The notes under the pieces: model-generated
What the model was told of the DNA's origin: nothing
What the model saw: the letters and a program-made list of their open reading frames with translations, nothing else
Database searches by the model: none
NCBI GenBank assembly: GCA_019695185.1
Contig: JAIBAN010000027.1
Span: forward strand, 1-64,000
Reading direction: 5' to 3'
Length of the DNA: 64,000 bases
DNA from: Blastocatellia bacterium
GTDB taxonomy: Bacteria; Acidobacteriota; Blastocatellia; Chloracidobacteriales; Chloracidobacteriaceae
Position numbers and translations under genes: made by a program
In this document: positions 28,755-39,000 of the stretch, piece after piece
How the letters are laid out: each line of letters opens with the position of its first letter
How positions within the stretch are numbered: position 1 is the first letter of the stretch

Positions 28755-30443
28755 TCAGGAAACCCCATCCGGATTGCTCGGTGCCCGGTTGAAATAGGTC
28801 CGGTAGGCCAACTTGGCCAGATTCCAGACCTTGGTCCACGAAATTTTCCCTTCCTCACCGCGAATCAGTTTTCCCAGAATCTGGTTGCGCAGATGGGCCG
28901 ACTCGCGTTTCAGCATGAATTCCTTGGCGTGCGGACGGGCGGCATCGAAAAAGCTGAATTTCGGCTCGACCAGCAGGCCGATGCCTTCGATGGTGGTCAG
29001 GGCGCGGATGATAAAGGTGAAATTCGAGGGAATATGAAACGGATAGCTGTACATGGTTTCGGCCAGCGCGTAGGTCAAATCCCGAAACTTGATGCTGCCC
29101 AGCTTGACGCCGACATATTGCGCAAAAATGGCTTCAACGACCGGCTTGAATTCCTCCGGTTCAAAACCGGGCCGCAAAAAACCGAGTTCGATGGCGGCTC
29201 CGACCAGTCCCGGAATGTCACGCTCAACGATATGAAAGAAGGCATCAATCATGCCGCTCCGCATTTCCTCGGTGATTTGGCCGACCATGCCGAAATCGAA
29301 GAAGGCCAGCCTTCCGTCCGGCAGCACCCGGACATTGCCCGGATGGGGGTCGGCGTGAAAGAAACCGTCTTCCAAAAGCTGTTTCAGATAGGTTCGGGTG
29401 AGCAGTTTCACGACTTCCACCGGAGGATTCCCCGCCGCCTTGAGGTTTTCGACATCGGTCACTTTGTAACCGCCGATGTATTCCATCACGATGAGCCGGG
29501 CGGTTGAATATTCCGGATAAATTTTCGGCACATAGACCGTTTCCTGCCACGTCGCAAAATTGGCCCGGAACCGCTCGGCGTTCCGGACTTCACGCTCGTA
29601 GTCAATTTCCTGGAAAATCATCTGCTCAAACTCATCCACCACCCCCATCCAGTCAATGCCCTGCACCCATTCGGGATGCCGCTCCAGGATGGCCGCCAGA
29701 TAGCGCATCACCGCCAAATCAAGCCGGATGATGGATTCCAGGTTCGGGCGCTGGACTTTAATCACCACATCGGCCCCGTCTTTGAGCCGGGCCCGGTACA
29801 CCTGCCCCAGGCTGGCCGCCGCCAACGGGTCGCTGTCCACGCTGTGAAAAACTTCGTTTGGTTTGCGGCCCAGTTCTTCGGTCATGCGTGCCCAGGCTTG
29901 TTCGTTTGGAAAGGGAGGAACCGCGTCCTGGAGCAAGGTCAGTTCTTTGATATAGGCCAACGGCATCAAATCGGGGCGGACCGCCAAGGTCTGGCCAATT
30001 TTGATAAAGGTGGGGCCGAGTCGGGTCAGGCGCTCACGGAGCCAGACAGCGTGCCGGGCAGTTTGTTCCTCCTGGCCGATTTTGCTTCGCTTGTGATTCC
30101 AGCGCACCACCCGATGCAGAAGCCGCTGCCACCAGTGCGGGAGCGACGCCCGTTTCTGCGTGCGAAACCATTCACTCACAAGCGGCCAGGCAAACAGGAT
30201 TCCCGCCCAACAGACATCCCACAACCGCCGGTACCCCTGCCAGCCAAAGGCCCGGAGTTCAGCCTTGACCAAGGCATAATCCCGGCTTGGAGTTGCAGGA
30301 TGTACATCGGGTTTCTGATTGGTGGAAACGGGAAGCGCTTCCCCGGATGATTCAGCCGGAAGCAGGTCCGAAGCGACTTCATCCGTCATTTCAAGGGCTG
30401 GGGTCTGAGCTTGTGGGGCAATCAGTTTTGATTCGGATTCCAT
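28755..30443 (-). CDS. ABC1/AarF/UbiB-family atypical kinase
   Basis: The 562-residue protein has the UbiB/ABC1 kinase-like fold. LTRLGPTFIKIGQTLAVRPD carries the KxGQ motif, AAASLGQVYRARL is the Ala-rich nucleotide loop, and the catalytic-type GFFHADPHPGNVRVL is followed by LAFFDFGMVGQIT. Family members support ubiquinone or prenyl-lipid metabolism. An N-terminal extension of about 90 residues contains a hydrophobic segment (LWDVCWAGILFAWPLVSEW). No ubiquinone or menaquinone synthesis gene is adjacent. Confidence 0.92.
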   Translation of the reverse strand: MESESKLIAPQAQTPALEMTDEVASDLLPAESSGEALPVSTNQKPDVHPATPSRDYALVKAELRAFGWQGYRRLWDVCWAGILFAWPLVSEWFRTQKRASLPHWWQRLLHRVVRWNHKRSKIGQEEQTARHAVWLRERLTRLGPTFIKIGQTLAVRPDLMPLAYIKELTLLQDAVPPFPNEQAWARMTEELGRKPNEVFHSVDSDPLAAASLGQVYRARLKDGADVVIKVQRPNLESIIRLDLAVMRYLAAILERHPEWVQGIDWMGVVDEFEQMIFQEIDYEREVRNAERFRANFATWQETVYVPKIYPEYSTARLIVMEYIGGYKVTDVENLKAAGNPPVEVVKLLTRTYLKQLLEDGFFHADPHPGNVRVLPDGRLAFFDFGMVGQITEEMRSGMIDAFFHIVERDIPGLVGAAIELGFLRPGFEPEEFKPVVEAIFAQYVGVKLGSIKFRDLTYALAETMYSYPFHIPSNFTFIIRALTTIEGIGLLVEPKFSFFDAARPHAKEFMLKRESAHLRNQILGKLIRGEEGKISWTKVWNLAKLAYRTYFNRAPSNPDGVS

Positions 30444-30587
30444 AGCGTCCCATTACGCTTTGTGTAATTTTCAGGTTTCTCCAAAAGAAGGCGATAGATG
30501 AATCACATCGGCAATGTGGATTGCGCGTCAATACCACCTGTGGAAGCCTTGTCTTTCCCTGCTTTGACAAAACCGGTTGGTTCGTCT

Positions 30588-30799
30588 GCTCCTGCCGGAG
30601 CAGGATATGGTAGCCAGGGCGTGTAGCGCAGCGGAACCCCTGGGAATGAACGGTAAAAAAAGCCCCCGCGCTCCGGCAGGAGCGCAAATCTTCATGAAGC
30701 AATCGCCCCTCCAGGGCGCAGGGATTTTGTTGGACTGATTTCCAGGGGTTTCGCTGCGCTCCACGCCCTGGCTACCATAATATGCTCCTTCCGGAGCAT
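30588..30799. repeat. Composite foldback of the TAGCCAGGGCGT family
   Basis: Most of the 421-nt gap before the AarF gene is one imperfect foldback. The left arm (30588-30643) runs GCTCCTGCCGGAGC, then TATGGTAGCCAGGGCGTG, then a CGCAGCGGAACCCCTGG segment. The right arm (30741-30799) repeats these inverted, ending TATGCTCCTTCCGGAGCA. A smaller hairpin, CGCTCCGGCAGGAGCG, lies between. No gene is seen here. The layout resembles REP/BIME-type or miniature inverted-repeat elements. Confidence 0.85.
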
Positions 30800-30810
30800 T
30801 TGGATTCCGG

Positions 30811-30866
30811 CTCAGTCCTCAGTCCTCAGTCCTCAGTCCTGATTTTGCCCTCAGTCCTCAGTCTTT
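30811..30866. repeat. One-sided heptad array, TCAGTCC family
   Basis: Six TCAGTCC units, four of them contiguous, lie immediately after the stop codon of the leftward LytTR gene, reading GGACTGA on its coding strand. No facing arm is present. The TAGCCAGGGCGT foldback adjoins it instead, suggesting replacement or insertion. Confidence 0.9.
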
Positions 30867-31590
30867 ATTTCATCCGTTTCCGCAGTTGGGTGGCAAAGCG
30901 GCGGCTGACGGTCACCGGGTCGGTGACTCCGGTGACATAGACCTGAAACGAGAAATTAAACCAGCCTTCCACCCGGTCCACATATTCAAAATTGATAATG
31001 GCCGAGCGATGCACCCGGATAAACTGTTTTTCCGGCAGCCGGTCCTCCCATTCCTTGAGCGATAGATTGGTGAGCGCTCCCTGGTTGGTTGCGGTCCAGA
31101 CCTTCGAATAGTTCCCCTCGGCAAAAATACACTTGATGGTGTTGATTTTCAGGAATTCAGACCGATTGTTAATCTTGAGCAACAACCGGTCGTCATATTC
31201 AAGCTGAAGCAAAGGTTCACGCTGGACCGAATTTCCTTTCAAGAGCTTTTGAATCGCCTGGTCAAGCCGTTGCCGTGACACCGGCTTCATCACGTAATCC
31301 AACGCATTCACATCAAAAGCCCGCACGGCATATCCGCCAAAAGCCGTCACAAACACGACTCTGGTCGCCGAATCCAGGTAATCAAGCAACTCAAAGCCGG
31401 TCTCATGGTGCATTTCAACATCCAGAAAGACGACATCGGGTTGATGCTGCTGGAGGAGGTGGCGGGCTTCCTGAATGCCTCCGGCCTCGCCGACCACCTG
31501 CAAACCAGGGTAATCCGTGAGGATAAGGGAAAGAAGCTGCCGGGCCAGCGGTTCATCATCAACTAAAATTACTTTGAGTGGTGGAAGCAT
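30865..31590 (-). CDS. LytTR-family response regulator
   Basis: The protein has 241 residues from MLPPLKVILV. The in-frame extension to 31689 translates the 25-nt hairpin repeats and is rejected. Receiver domain: acidic pair D11/D12, phosphoacceptor D57 (VVFLDVEMHH) and lysine in DYVMKPVSRQ. A LytTR DNA-binding domain follows from about 140 (KINTIKCIFAEGNYSKVWT, FIRVHRSAIINFEYVDRVE). Such regulators normally pair with a LytS-type histidine kinase, and none is adjacent. The histidine kinase at 36012 is of another (HisKA) type and lies 4.4 kb away. Confidence 0.93.
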   Translation of the reverse strand: MLPPLKVILVDDEPLARQLLSLILTDYPGLQVVGEAGGIQEARHLLQQHQPDVVFLDVEMHHETGFELLDYLDSATRVVFVTAFGGYAVRAFDVNALDYVMKPVSRQRLDQAIQKLLKGNSVQREPLLQLEYDDRLLLKINNRSEFLKINTIKCIFAEGNYSKVWTATNQGALTNLSLKEWEDRLPEKQFIRVHRSAIINFEYVDRVEGWFNFSFQVYVTGVTDPVTVSRRFATQLRKRMK

Positions 31591-31595
31591 GTGCT

Positions 31596-31666
31596 GAGTT
31601 CCGCCTTCAGGCGGCTGTTTGAGTTCCGCCTTCAGGCGGCTGTTTGGTGTCCGGCCTTGAGGCCGG
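31596..31666. repeat. 25-nt hairpin units
   Basis: Two tandem 25-nt units (31596 and 31621, GAGTTCCGCCTTCAGGCGGC) and a third diverged one (GTCCGGCCTTGAGGCCGG) lie upstream of the LytTR start and overlap its possible leader. They are the same family as 28563-28747. The rest of the 31667-31840 gap shows nothing notable. Confidence 0.9.
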
Positions 31667-31840
31667 ATTCGCTGCTTGCCGTTTATCAATAAAACAGGCC
31701 GTTCGTCCAGTAAAACAACCGCTGGTTGAATACTTGTTTCATTTTTTCCTGCCTTCTCGAAAATGTCCAGGTAAGCAGGCTTCCCAGGCCCGGCTCTTCC
31801 CAGTCAAAACCACTTTTTTACGAAACACGGATACGAAGAT

Positions 31841-34800
31841 ATGCGGCAAACCTCCAGTTCATTTCAGCAAAAATCAAAAAAATCCTTTTCCATGCGCTTG
31901 TTTCATTTCCCAGCCCGTTTGCGCTGGCTGGCTGCCTGCGTTCTGGTTTTGCTGGCTTACACGGCCTGGAATATCCAGCGCCCCGTGCCGGTGGCTGCTG
32001 CCGGAACCATCAGTCTGACCACCATCGGCGCGACCTACAGCCAGGATTTTAACTCCCTGTCAAACAGCTCGCCGTCAAGTACGGTTCCCATCGGCTGGGA
32101 TTTTGTGGAAACCGGCGGCTTGGCAGATGGATCCTATGCTGCGGATGACGGCTCTCTCCCAAGTGGGGACACCTACAGCTATGGTTCCACTGGGGCGAGC
32201 GACCGGGCCTTTGGCACGCTCAGACAGGACGGTTTTACTTCCTCGGTCATCGGAGCTTCGTTCACCAACAATACCGGCAATACAATCGTGGGGCTCAATA
32301 TCGCCTACACGGGGAAACAATGGCGACTGGGGACCACCGGGCGGGTTGACCGGCTGAATTTTGAATACAGCCTTGATGCCTCCAGCCTCTCAACCGGCAC
32401 CTGGACCCCGGTGACCGCCCTCAATTTCACCGCGCCGCTCACGACTGGACTCATCGGAGCCAAGGACGGAAACGCCGGCGGGAACCGTACGGCCATCGCC
32501 TCGGCTATTTCCGGTTTGTCCATTGCAAACGGGGCCACTTTCTGGATTCGCTGGACGGATTTTGACGCCACCGGTGCCGAAGACGGGCTGGCGGTGGATG
32601 ACTTCTCCCTGACGCCCAGCACCTGCACCCAAACGGTGACCAACGGCAATGACAGCGGGCCCGGTTCGCTTCGGGATGCCATTGCCAATGTCTGTACCGG
32701 AGGGCTGATTACGTTCCAAGCCGGTGTCACCACGGTGAATCTGACCAGCACGCAACTCTTCATTAACAAGACCCTGACGATTGACGGCGGGGTTTCCGGC
32801 GTGACGGTCACGCGGATGGTGGGCAGTCCGAATTTCCGGATTTTCCTCGTTAACAGCGGAACCGCCGCCGTTCTCAGGAATCTTACCGTTTCGAATGGGA
32901 ACCTCAGCTCCGGCACTGGCGGCGGTTTTTTAGTCGGTGGCACGCTCATGCTGACCAACTGCACCATCAGCAACAACTCAGCTCCATTTGGCAACGGCGG
33001 CGGGCTCAATTGCAATTCCAGCAGCATGGTGACGCTGACCAACTGCACCATCAGCAACAACTCAGCTTCAGGTGGCAGCGGCGGCGGGCTCAATTGCAAT
33101 TCCGGCAGCACGGCGACGCTGACCAACTGCACCGTCAGCAACAACTCAGCTTCATCAGGCACCGGCGGCGGGCTCTATTGCAATTCCGGCAGCACGGTGA
33201 CGCTGACCAACTGCACCGTCAGCAACAACTCAGCTTCACCAGGCGGCGGCGGCGGGCTCAACAACATCGGCACGCCGACGCTCAACAACACGATTGTGGC
33301 GCAAAACACCGCTTCCAATAATTCAAACATTCAGGGAACTGTTGGCGGAACAAGCTCATTCAACCTCATCGGAGTCGGCGGAACCGGCGGACTGACGAAC
33401 GGCGTCAACGGCAATCAAGTGGGTGTGGCCGCACCCGGACTCGGCACTCTGGGTTTGAACGGCGGAGCCACTCCAACCGTGCCGCTCCTGGCCGGGAGCC
33501 CCGCGATTGATGCCGGAACCGCCACCGGAGCGCCTGCCACCGACCAGCGCGGCTTTGGCCGTGCGGGAGCCACCGACATCGGAGCCTTTGAATTCAACGG
33601 CAGCGACCCCGGCACAACCGTGATTTCCATCAACCGCAACGGAGCGGCCATCCTCTGTGGCGGCACGTCGGTCAGTTGGACGGTAACCTTTGCCGCCCCG
33701 GTGACGGGCGTCGCCAGCAGCAATTTCGCCCTCGCCAACTCCGGCTTGACCGGCCCCGCCATCACCGGGGTGACTGGTTCGGGCAACCAGTGGACAGTGA
33801 TGGCCAACGTCGGGACCGGCCCCGGAAACCTCGGTTTGAATATGGTCAACAGCAGCGGGGTGGTTCCGATTGTGTCCAACCTGCCTTTCACCGGACAAGT
33901 CTTTTCGGTTGGTTCGAGTCTGACCGTCACCGCCGGGAGCAACTCCCCGCTGGTGGCCGGAGCCACCCTCAACCTGACCGCCACCCCAGGCGGAGCCGGT
34001 ACGTTTACCTTTGCCTGGACCGGTCCCGGCGGATTTACCTCCAGCCAGCAAAATCCCAGCCTGAGCAATGTCACGGCAGCCAACAGCGGCACCTACACCG
34101 TGACCATGACTGAAACCGGTTCGGGCTGCACCGGCATGGCCAGCACCCAGGTCGCACTGGAACTGAGCGGCTCAGTTGGACTTGGAGTGGGTTCCACCAA
34201 CTACACGGGTGGCACGCCGCCCGTCAATCCGGCCAATCCGAGTTACGGCACCTTCCTCATCAACACGACGCTCACCAACACGTCGGGCGGAACCCTGCAA
34301 GCGCCCCTCTTCTTCCGGGTCACCATACTTGAAAAGGTTCCGGTTGTTCCAAGTGACCCGATGCCCTACTGGCTTGATTCGCGGGACGCCGGTTCCCCGC
34401 CCGATGTGGGTGCCGTGCAAACCGTCGCGGCCCCGCTGGCCAACAATGCCAGCACGCCGGTCACCTTCCGCGTGGCGGTGGCCCAGTCCAACCGCGCCAC
34501 CTTCCGCTTGTTTGTGGATTTCTTCGGCGCGACGAATACTTCACCGGTCGTCAGAAAAATCGGCGGGTTTGAACTCACTCCCCAGTTCCCCGTTCAAAAC
34601 CTGAGCAGTGAGAATTCTCAGCCCTCAATTCTCAGTCCTCAGTTCGGGGATGACACTCAGTCCTCAGTCCTCAGTCCTCAGTCCTCACTGATTGGAGGTG
34701 CCGGTTTGCAATCCGGTTCAACCGTGGCGGTGGACCCGAAAGAACCACGTCGCATGGCGGTTGCGGCCAACAATTATGAACTGGGCACGGTGGCCGTCCG

Positions 34801-35851
34801 CTACACGGAGGATGGCGGTGCCAGTTGGCGTGAATACCGGGCCAGCCGGACCCTGGGCAGCAGCACCTATGCCACGGCCTTTGACCCGGCCCTTGGGTAT
34901 GACCGCAACGGTTCGCTTTTTGTGACCTATGCCCTCGCCAACGTGACCGACAACTCTTCCGCTGTGGCCATCGCCAGCAAGGGACTCGACCGGCTCACCT
35001 TCAGTCCGGCGGTGGCGCTGGCCAGTTACAGCCACGCTGAACAAACCTTGCCCAGTCGCACGGCACTCGCCATTGAGGGAAGCAAAATTGTTGCCGTCTG
35101 GGAAAGTCTCAGCGGCGGCAGCCAGACCAGCCGCATCCATGCCATGACACTCGCTCCCCGGCGTTCCGTGGTGGTGGCCGAAGGTGGCGTCTCTCAGCCC
35201 ACCGTGACCGTCACTCCCGAAGGCCGGATTGTGGTTGGCTGGAACGACTGGGCGAATCGCCAGTTGAAGGTGGCCACCAGCCTGGACAATTCAACCTACA
35301 GCGACCCGGTGACCGTGGCGGAAACCGGCATCGGGTACGGACACCGGATTCCAGCCCTGGCCGATGTGCTGGCCCTTTCAGGTTTTTCCATCAAGGCCGA
35401 CCCGACCGGCAACGGAAGGCTCTATGCCTGCTTCACGAGTCTCGGAAACGGTCTGGATGTGTTTCTCAGCCGTTCATCCGACAACGGCAAAACCTGGGAC
35501 AGCCCCGCCCTGGTGAATGACGACAAGAGCGACGCCAACCAGTTCAATCCGGCTTTGGCCGTCGATGCCAGCGGCAACGTAGCGATTAGCTTCTGCGACA
35601 CCCGGCTGGACGGCACCGGCTCCACCACCCATGTCTTTCTGGCTCGTTCCCGGAATTCAGGAGTCAGCTTTGAACCCAACGAACAGGTCACGACAGAAGC
35701 CTCCAATACCTCCGCCTCCAGAATAACCCGCATCCGGGGAGCAAACCTCGGCGAACGCATGGGGATTGCGCCAGCCGCCAAAAGTGGATGGATACTCGTC
35801 TGGACCGACACCCGGCTCGGCAGCGAGGATATTTTCCTCACGACCAAATAG
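31841..35851 (+). CDS. Large exported beta-helix / Ig-like / BNR-repeat protein
   Basis: The 1336-residue protein has a signal anchor at about residues 27-48 (LRWLAACVLVLLAYTAWNI). A choice-of-anchor-like beta-sandwich (about 55-260) follows. A CSLREA-like segment (SGPGSLRDAIANVC) leads into a right-handed parallel beta-helix (about 285-560) with 28-residue repeats LTNCTISNNSAS. Ig/PKD-like stretches (about 690-770) and a C-terminal sialidase-type BNR region (about 950-1336, SRSSDNGKTWDSPALV) complete it. It is probably a secreted or surface protein for adhesion or polysaccharide contact. A heptad array is translated at about residues 921-949. An alternative start is 31892. The gene is divergent from the LytTR regulator. 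Confidence 0.85.
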   Translation: MRQTSSSFQQKSKKSFSMRLFHFPARLRWLAACVLVLLAYTAWNIQRPVPVAAAGTISLTTIGATYSQDFNSLSNSSPSSTVPIGWDFVETGGLADGSYAADDGSLPSGDTYSYGSTGASDRAFGTLRQDGFTSSVIGASFTNNTGNTIVGLNIAYTGKQWRLGTTGRVDRLNFEYSLDASSLSTGTWTPVTALNFTAPLTTGLIGAKDGNAGGNRTAIASAISGLSIANGATFWIRWTDFDATGAEDGLAVDDFSLTPSTCTQTVTNGNDSGPGSLRDAIANVCTGGLITFQAGVTTVNLTSTQLFINKTLTIDGGVSGVTVTRMVGSPNFRIFLVNSGTAAVLRNLTVSNGNLSSGTGGGFLVGGTLMLTNCTISNNSAPFGNGGGLNCNSSSMVTLTNCTISNNSASGGSGGGLNCNSGSTATLTNCTVSNNSASSGTGGGLYCNSGSTVTLTNCTVSNNSASPGGGGGLNNIGTPTLNNTIVAQNTASNNSNIQGTVGGTSSFNLIGVGGTGGLTNGVNGNQVGVAAPGLGTLGLNGGATPTVPLLAGSPAIDAGTATGAPATDQRGFGRAGATDIGAFEFNGSDPGTTVISINRNGAAILCGGTSVSWTVTFAAPVTGVASSNFALANSGLTGPAITGVTGSGNQWTVMANVGTGPGNLGLNMVNSSGVVPIVSNLPFTGQVFSVGSSLTVTAGSNSPLVAGATLNLTATPGGAGTFTFAWTGPGGFTSSQQNPSLSNVTAANSGTYTVTMTETGSGCTGMASTQVALELSGSVGLGVGSTNYTGGTPPVNPANPSYGTFLINTTLTNTSGGTLQAPLFFRVTILEKVPVVPSDPMPYWLDSRDAGSPPDVGAVQTVAAPLANNASTPVTFRVAVAQSNRATFRLFVDFFGATNTSPVVRKIGGFELTPQFPVQNLSSENSQPSILSPQFGDDTQSSVLSPQSSLIGGAGLQSGSTVAVDPKEPRRMAVAANNYELGTVAVRYTEDGGASWREYRASRTLGSSTYATAFDPALGYDRNGSLFVTYALANVTDNSSAVAIASKGLDRLTFSPAVALASYSHAEQTLPSRTALAIEGSKIVAVWESLSGGSQTSRIHAMTLAPRRSVVVAEGGVSQPTVTVTPEGRIVVGWNDWANRQLKVATSLDNSTYSDPVTVAETGIGYGHRIPALADVLALSGFSIKADPTGNGRLYACFTSLGNGLDVFLSRSSDNGKTWDSPALVNDDKSDANQFNPALAVDASGNVAISFCDTRLDGTGSTTHVFLARSRNSGVSFEPNEQVTTEASNTSASRITRIRGANLGERMGIAPAAKSGWILVWTDTRLGSEDIFLTTK
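32951..33286 (+). repeat. Four near-identical 84-nt coding repeats
   Basis: Units start at 32951, 33035, 33119 and 33203, each opening CTGACCAACTGCACC and encoding 28 residues of beta-helix. Near-identity at DNA level, including third positions, points to recent tandem duplication or ongoing homogenisation, so copy number may vary between strains. Confidence 0.92.
34601..34688 (+). repeat. Heptad array translated inside the beta-helix protein
   Basis: Inside the reading frame, inverted-type units of the GAGAATT and TCAGTCC families run from 34601 to 34688, including four contiguous TCAGTCC units at 34657-34684. They encode a Ser/Pro/Gln-rich linker (SILSPQF, SSVLSPQSS) between the Ig-like and BNR regions. 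The heptad is not a multiple of three, yet the frame stays open. Confidence 0.93.
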
Positions 35852-35855
35852 CATT

Positions 35856-35977
35856 CGGTCGCGTCAGCGACCGCTGATTGTAGCCGTGGGTTTCAACCCA
35901 CGGAACAACGGGAAATGGTTCGTCACCCGTTCCGTGGGTTGAAACCCACGGCTACAATCAACCGCCGCGAAGCGGCG
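35856..35977. repeat. Composite foldback of the GTAGCCGTGGG family
   Basis: Between the beta-helix gene and the converging histidine-kinase gene lie the hairpin GGTCGCGTCAGCGACC, an inverted pair of GTAGCCGTGGGTTTCAACCC (from 35880) and its complement (ending 35955), and the palindrome CGCCGCGAAGCGGCG (35963-35977). It may act as a bidirectional transcript end for the converging genes. Confidence 0.9.
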
Positions 35978-36011
35978 AAGACAAAATCCACAAAACGCTT
36001 ATCCGAGAAGC

Positions 36012-39000
36012 TCAAACCGGATTGTCCGGTGCCTTCAATTCAAACCAAAACGTGCTGCCTTGGCCCGGCTGGCTTTCAACGCCAACCTTGCCGCCGTGGG
36101 CTTCCACCAGTTGTTTGACAATGGATAACCCCAATCCGGTCGAAGACTCTCCGCCGGTCGGACGGGCGCTCAGACGTTCAAATGCGCCAAACAATCGTTT
36201 TTTGTCATTTTCGGTCAATCCCGGACCTTCATCCCGCACGCTGACCCGAACCCAACCGTTTCCGTTGGAGACGGTGACTTCAATTGTTTTTCCAAGGGGC
36301 GAATACTTGACGGCGTTGCTGATGAGATTATCAAGCACCTGGGTGATGCGCTCCGGGTCGGCGTTGACCGGAGCGGCGGAACTTCCCTGGCAAACCAGCT
36401 TTTGGTTTTTGGCTTCAGCCTGGGGCAAATGCCAGCCCGTCACGGTTCCAACCAGGAGCAGGAGGTCAACTGGTTGGGGAGTCAGGTTGATGGCACCGGA
36501 ATCGAGTGTTGCCATTTGCAGCAGCGAATTGATGAGGGCAATCACTCGTTCCGTTTCGCGTTTGATATGGCCGACGTATTCGCCACAGGCTCCTACGGCG
36601 GCGTTGGTTTTGAACGCTTCCAGCGTCAGTTCGGCAAATCCGGCAATCGTAAAGAGCGGGTTTTTCAAATCGTGGGCCGCAATGCCCAGCAAGCGGGTTT
36701 TGAATTCGTTGGCTTTTTCGGTTTTCTCTTTTTCAAGGCGCAGGCTTTCGGTTCGCTCGCGGACCAGTTTTTCCAACGCGAACGCCTGTAAAGTCAGTTG
36801 CCGGACGCGGATTTGATACACCGCAAACCCGGCCCCGGCCACCACCAGCAGGACCAAAGCCTGGAACCAGCGGGTTTGGTAGAAAAACGGCCTGATGGTA
36901 AATGAAATGGTTTTTCCGGCTTCATCCCAGATTCCATCGCTGGAACAGGACTTGACCGAAAAGCGATAGGTTCCCGGTCCCAGATTGGTGAAAAACGCAG
37001 TCCGCCGGGTACCAACCTGAATCCAGTTGGAATCGGAGCCTTCCAGCCGATACTGAAACCGGATTTTTTCAGGTACGGCAAAACTGAACCCGGTGTAAGT
37101 GATTTCCAGGCGGTTCACTCCCGGCTCAAACGTCAGTTCCGGCAAGGCATTTCGGTCCACACCGTTTACCGAAATGGTTTCAATGAGCGTACCGGGCGGC
37201 TTTCCGTCTCCTTGGTCCAACGTCAGGCGGGTGACGCCGTTGATCGTGGGGTACAAAACGGTGCCATCCGTCAAACGGCAAAAAGCGTTTTGAAATCCCC
37301 CGTTGGTTTCGCTGGCGGACATGCCGTCGGCCTTTGTGTAACCAGTGCTGAAGACCCGTGAAATCCGCCCTTCACAAAAATCCTCCAGTTCCCGGCGATT
37401 GACACGCGACAGTCCGCGATTGCCGCTCAACCAGAAATTGCCCTGCCGATCCTCAAAAACCGAAGACACAATGTCGTCAAACAAGCCGTCCTGGGTTCCG
37501 ATTTTTGTGACCCGCCCATTTTTGACCCGATAGAGGCCGCCACCGTAGGTGCCGGCCCACAAGGTCTTTTCCGCATCCAGATAGAGCCCTCTCACATTCG
37601 GATTGCTGAGGCCGTTTGCGGTGGTGATGGAGGTAAAAACGCCGTCCTTGAAACGAAACAACCCGTTGTCGGTCCCCATCCAGAGCGAACCATCGGGAGC
37701 AGCCAGCAAATGACGCACCCAACTTTGCGGTGCATTGGGCAAATGGGAAAAGCCGTGAAACTTTCCGTCCGGAGTGCGTTGGGCGAGTCCGGCTCTGGTT
37801 CCGATCCACAGCGTCAGCCCATCGGCGGCCACCAGCACCGAGGCGATACCGGAATCAAGCAGGCCGTCCCGATCCCTGTGCAACGTGACCTCTCCGTTTT
37901 GGTATCGGCGCAGTCCGTGCTCAAAAAGCCCCATCCAAATGGCCCCGGTTTTATCCTCGGCCATCGCCCACACACACCGGATGAGCAGACTTTCCACCAC
38001 GCCGCCCTGCAACCGGTGGATGCCGTTGCAACTGGTGCTCATCCAGATTGCGCCGGTCCGGTCCTGAAACACCGCCGTCACGCTGGGGTCTGTGACGGCC
38101 TTGATCGGAATGGCTGAGAGCTTGCCTTGCGCCAGACAAAACAATCCCTGAACCGCAGTACCAATCCAAAAATTGCCCTCCCGGTCCTGGAACAGGCTTT
38201 GAATTGGGGTGTTGGTCAAACCTGGTACTGACAGTGGGCGAATTCCCTTGTCGGTGCAAATGGCCACGCCATTCTTGGTGGCAACCCACAGGTTTCCGTC
38301 CCGGTCTTCCAGTAAATCCACCACCGTGTTGTCGGGCAAACCGTCCACTGTCTGGTAGCGGCGGATCCGCCCATCCGGCTGGATAACACAGAGCCCCTGT
38401 TCAAAATTTCCAAACCACAGATTTTGACGGTGATCCACGATCAAGGGAGCGGTGGGCACTCCAGGAAGCCCTGGAACCAACTGAAACCTTCCTTGTTGAA
38501 AAACAACCAGACCCTGTTCGCTTCCGATGAAAATCCGCCCGTCGGGATAGGCAACCACGGCTTGCATCTTGAAGCGGGGGTCCTCTGGGAGCGGTACAAA
38601 ACGGGTTCCATCCCAACAACGCAGCACCTCACCGCAAATCCAGAGATTGCCGGCGGCGTCCTCACAAAAACTGTTCACGTTGCGCAAAGCCTGGGCTTCA
38701 GGTTCGGTGAAAACATGGATTTCATCCCGCACGGGATCAAGATACATGAGACCCGGACCTTCGGCACCGCACCAAAGCCACCCACGCCGGTCCCGAAAGA
38801 CAGTTATCAAACGATTGGTGGGGAAAGACGGACTGTGGTCCGTGTAGGTCCGAAACCGGACTCCATCAAACCGGGCCAACCCCCCAAACGTGACAATCCA
38901 GAGATAGCCGTCGCGGGTTTGGGTCATGCCCATGATGGTATTTTGCGGCACCCCCTGCTCAACCTGCCATTGCCGACAGGTGGAAAAGTGAAAGGGGCTG

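Noticed and set aside
32305-33162. Minus-strand open frame with repeated PPPLP motifs
   Set aside because: Reverse complement of the 84-nt coding repeats of the beta-helix protein.
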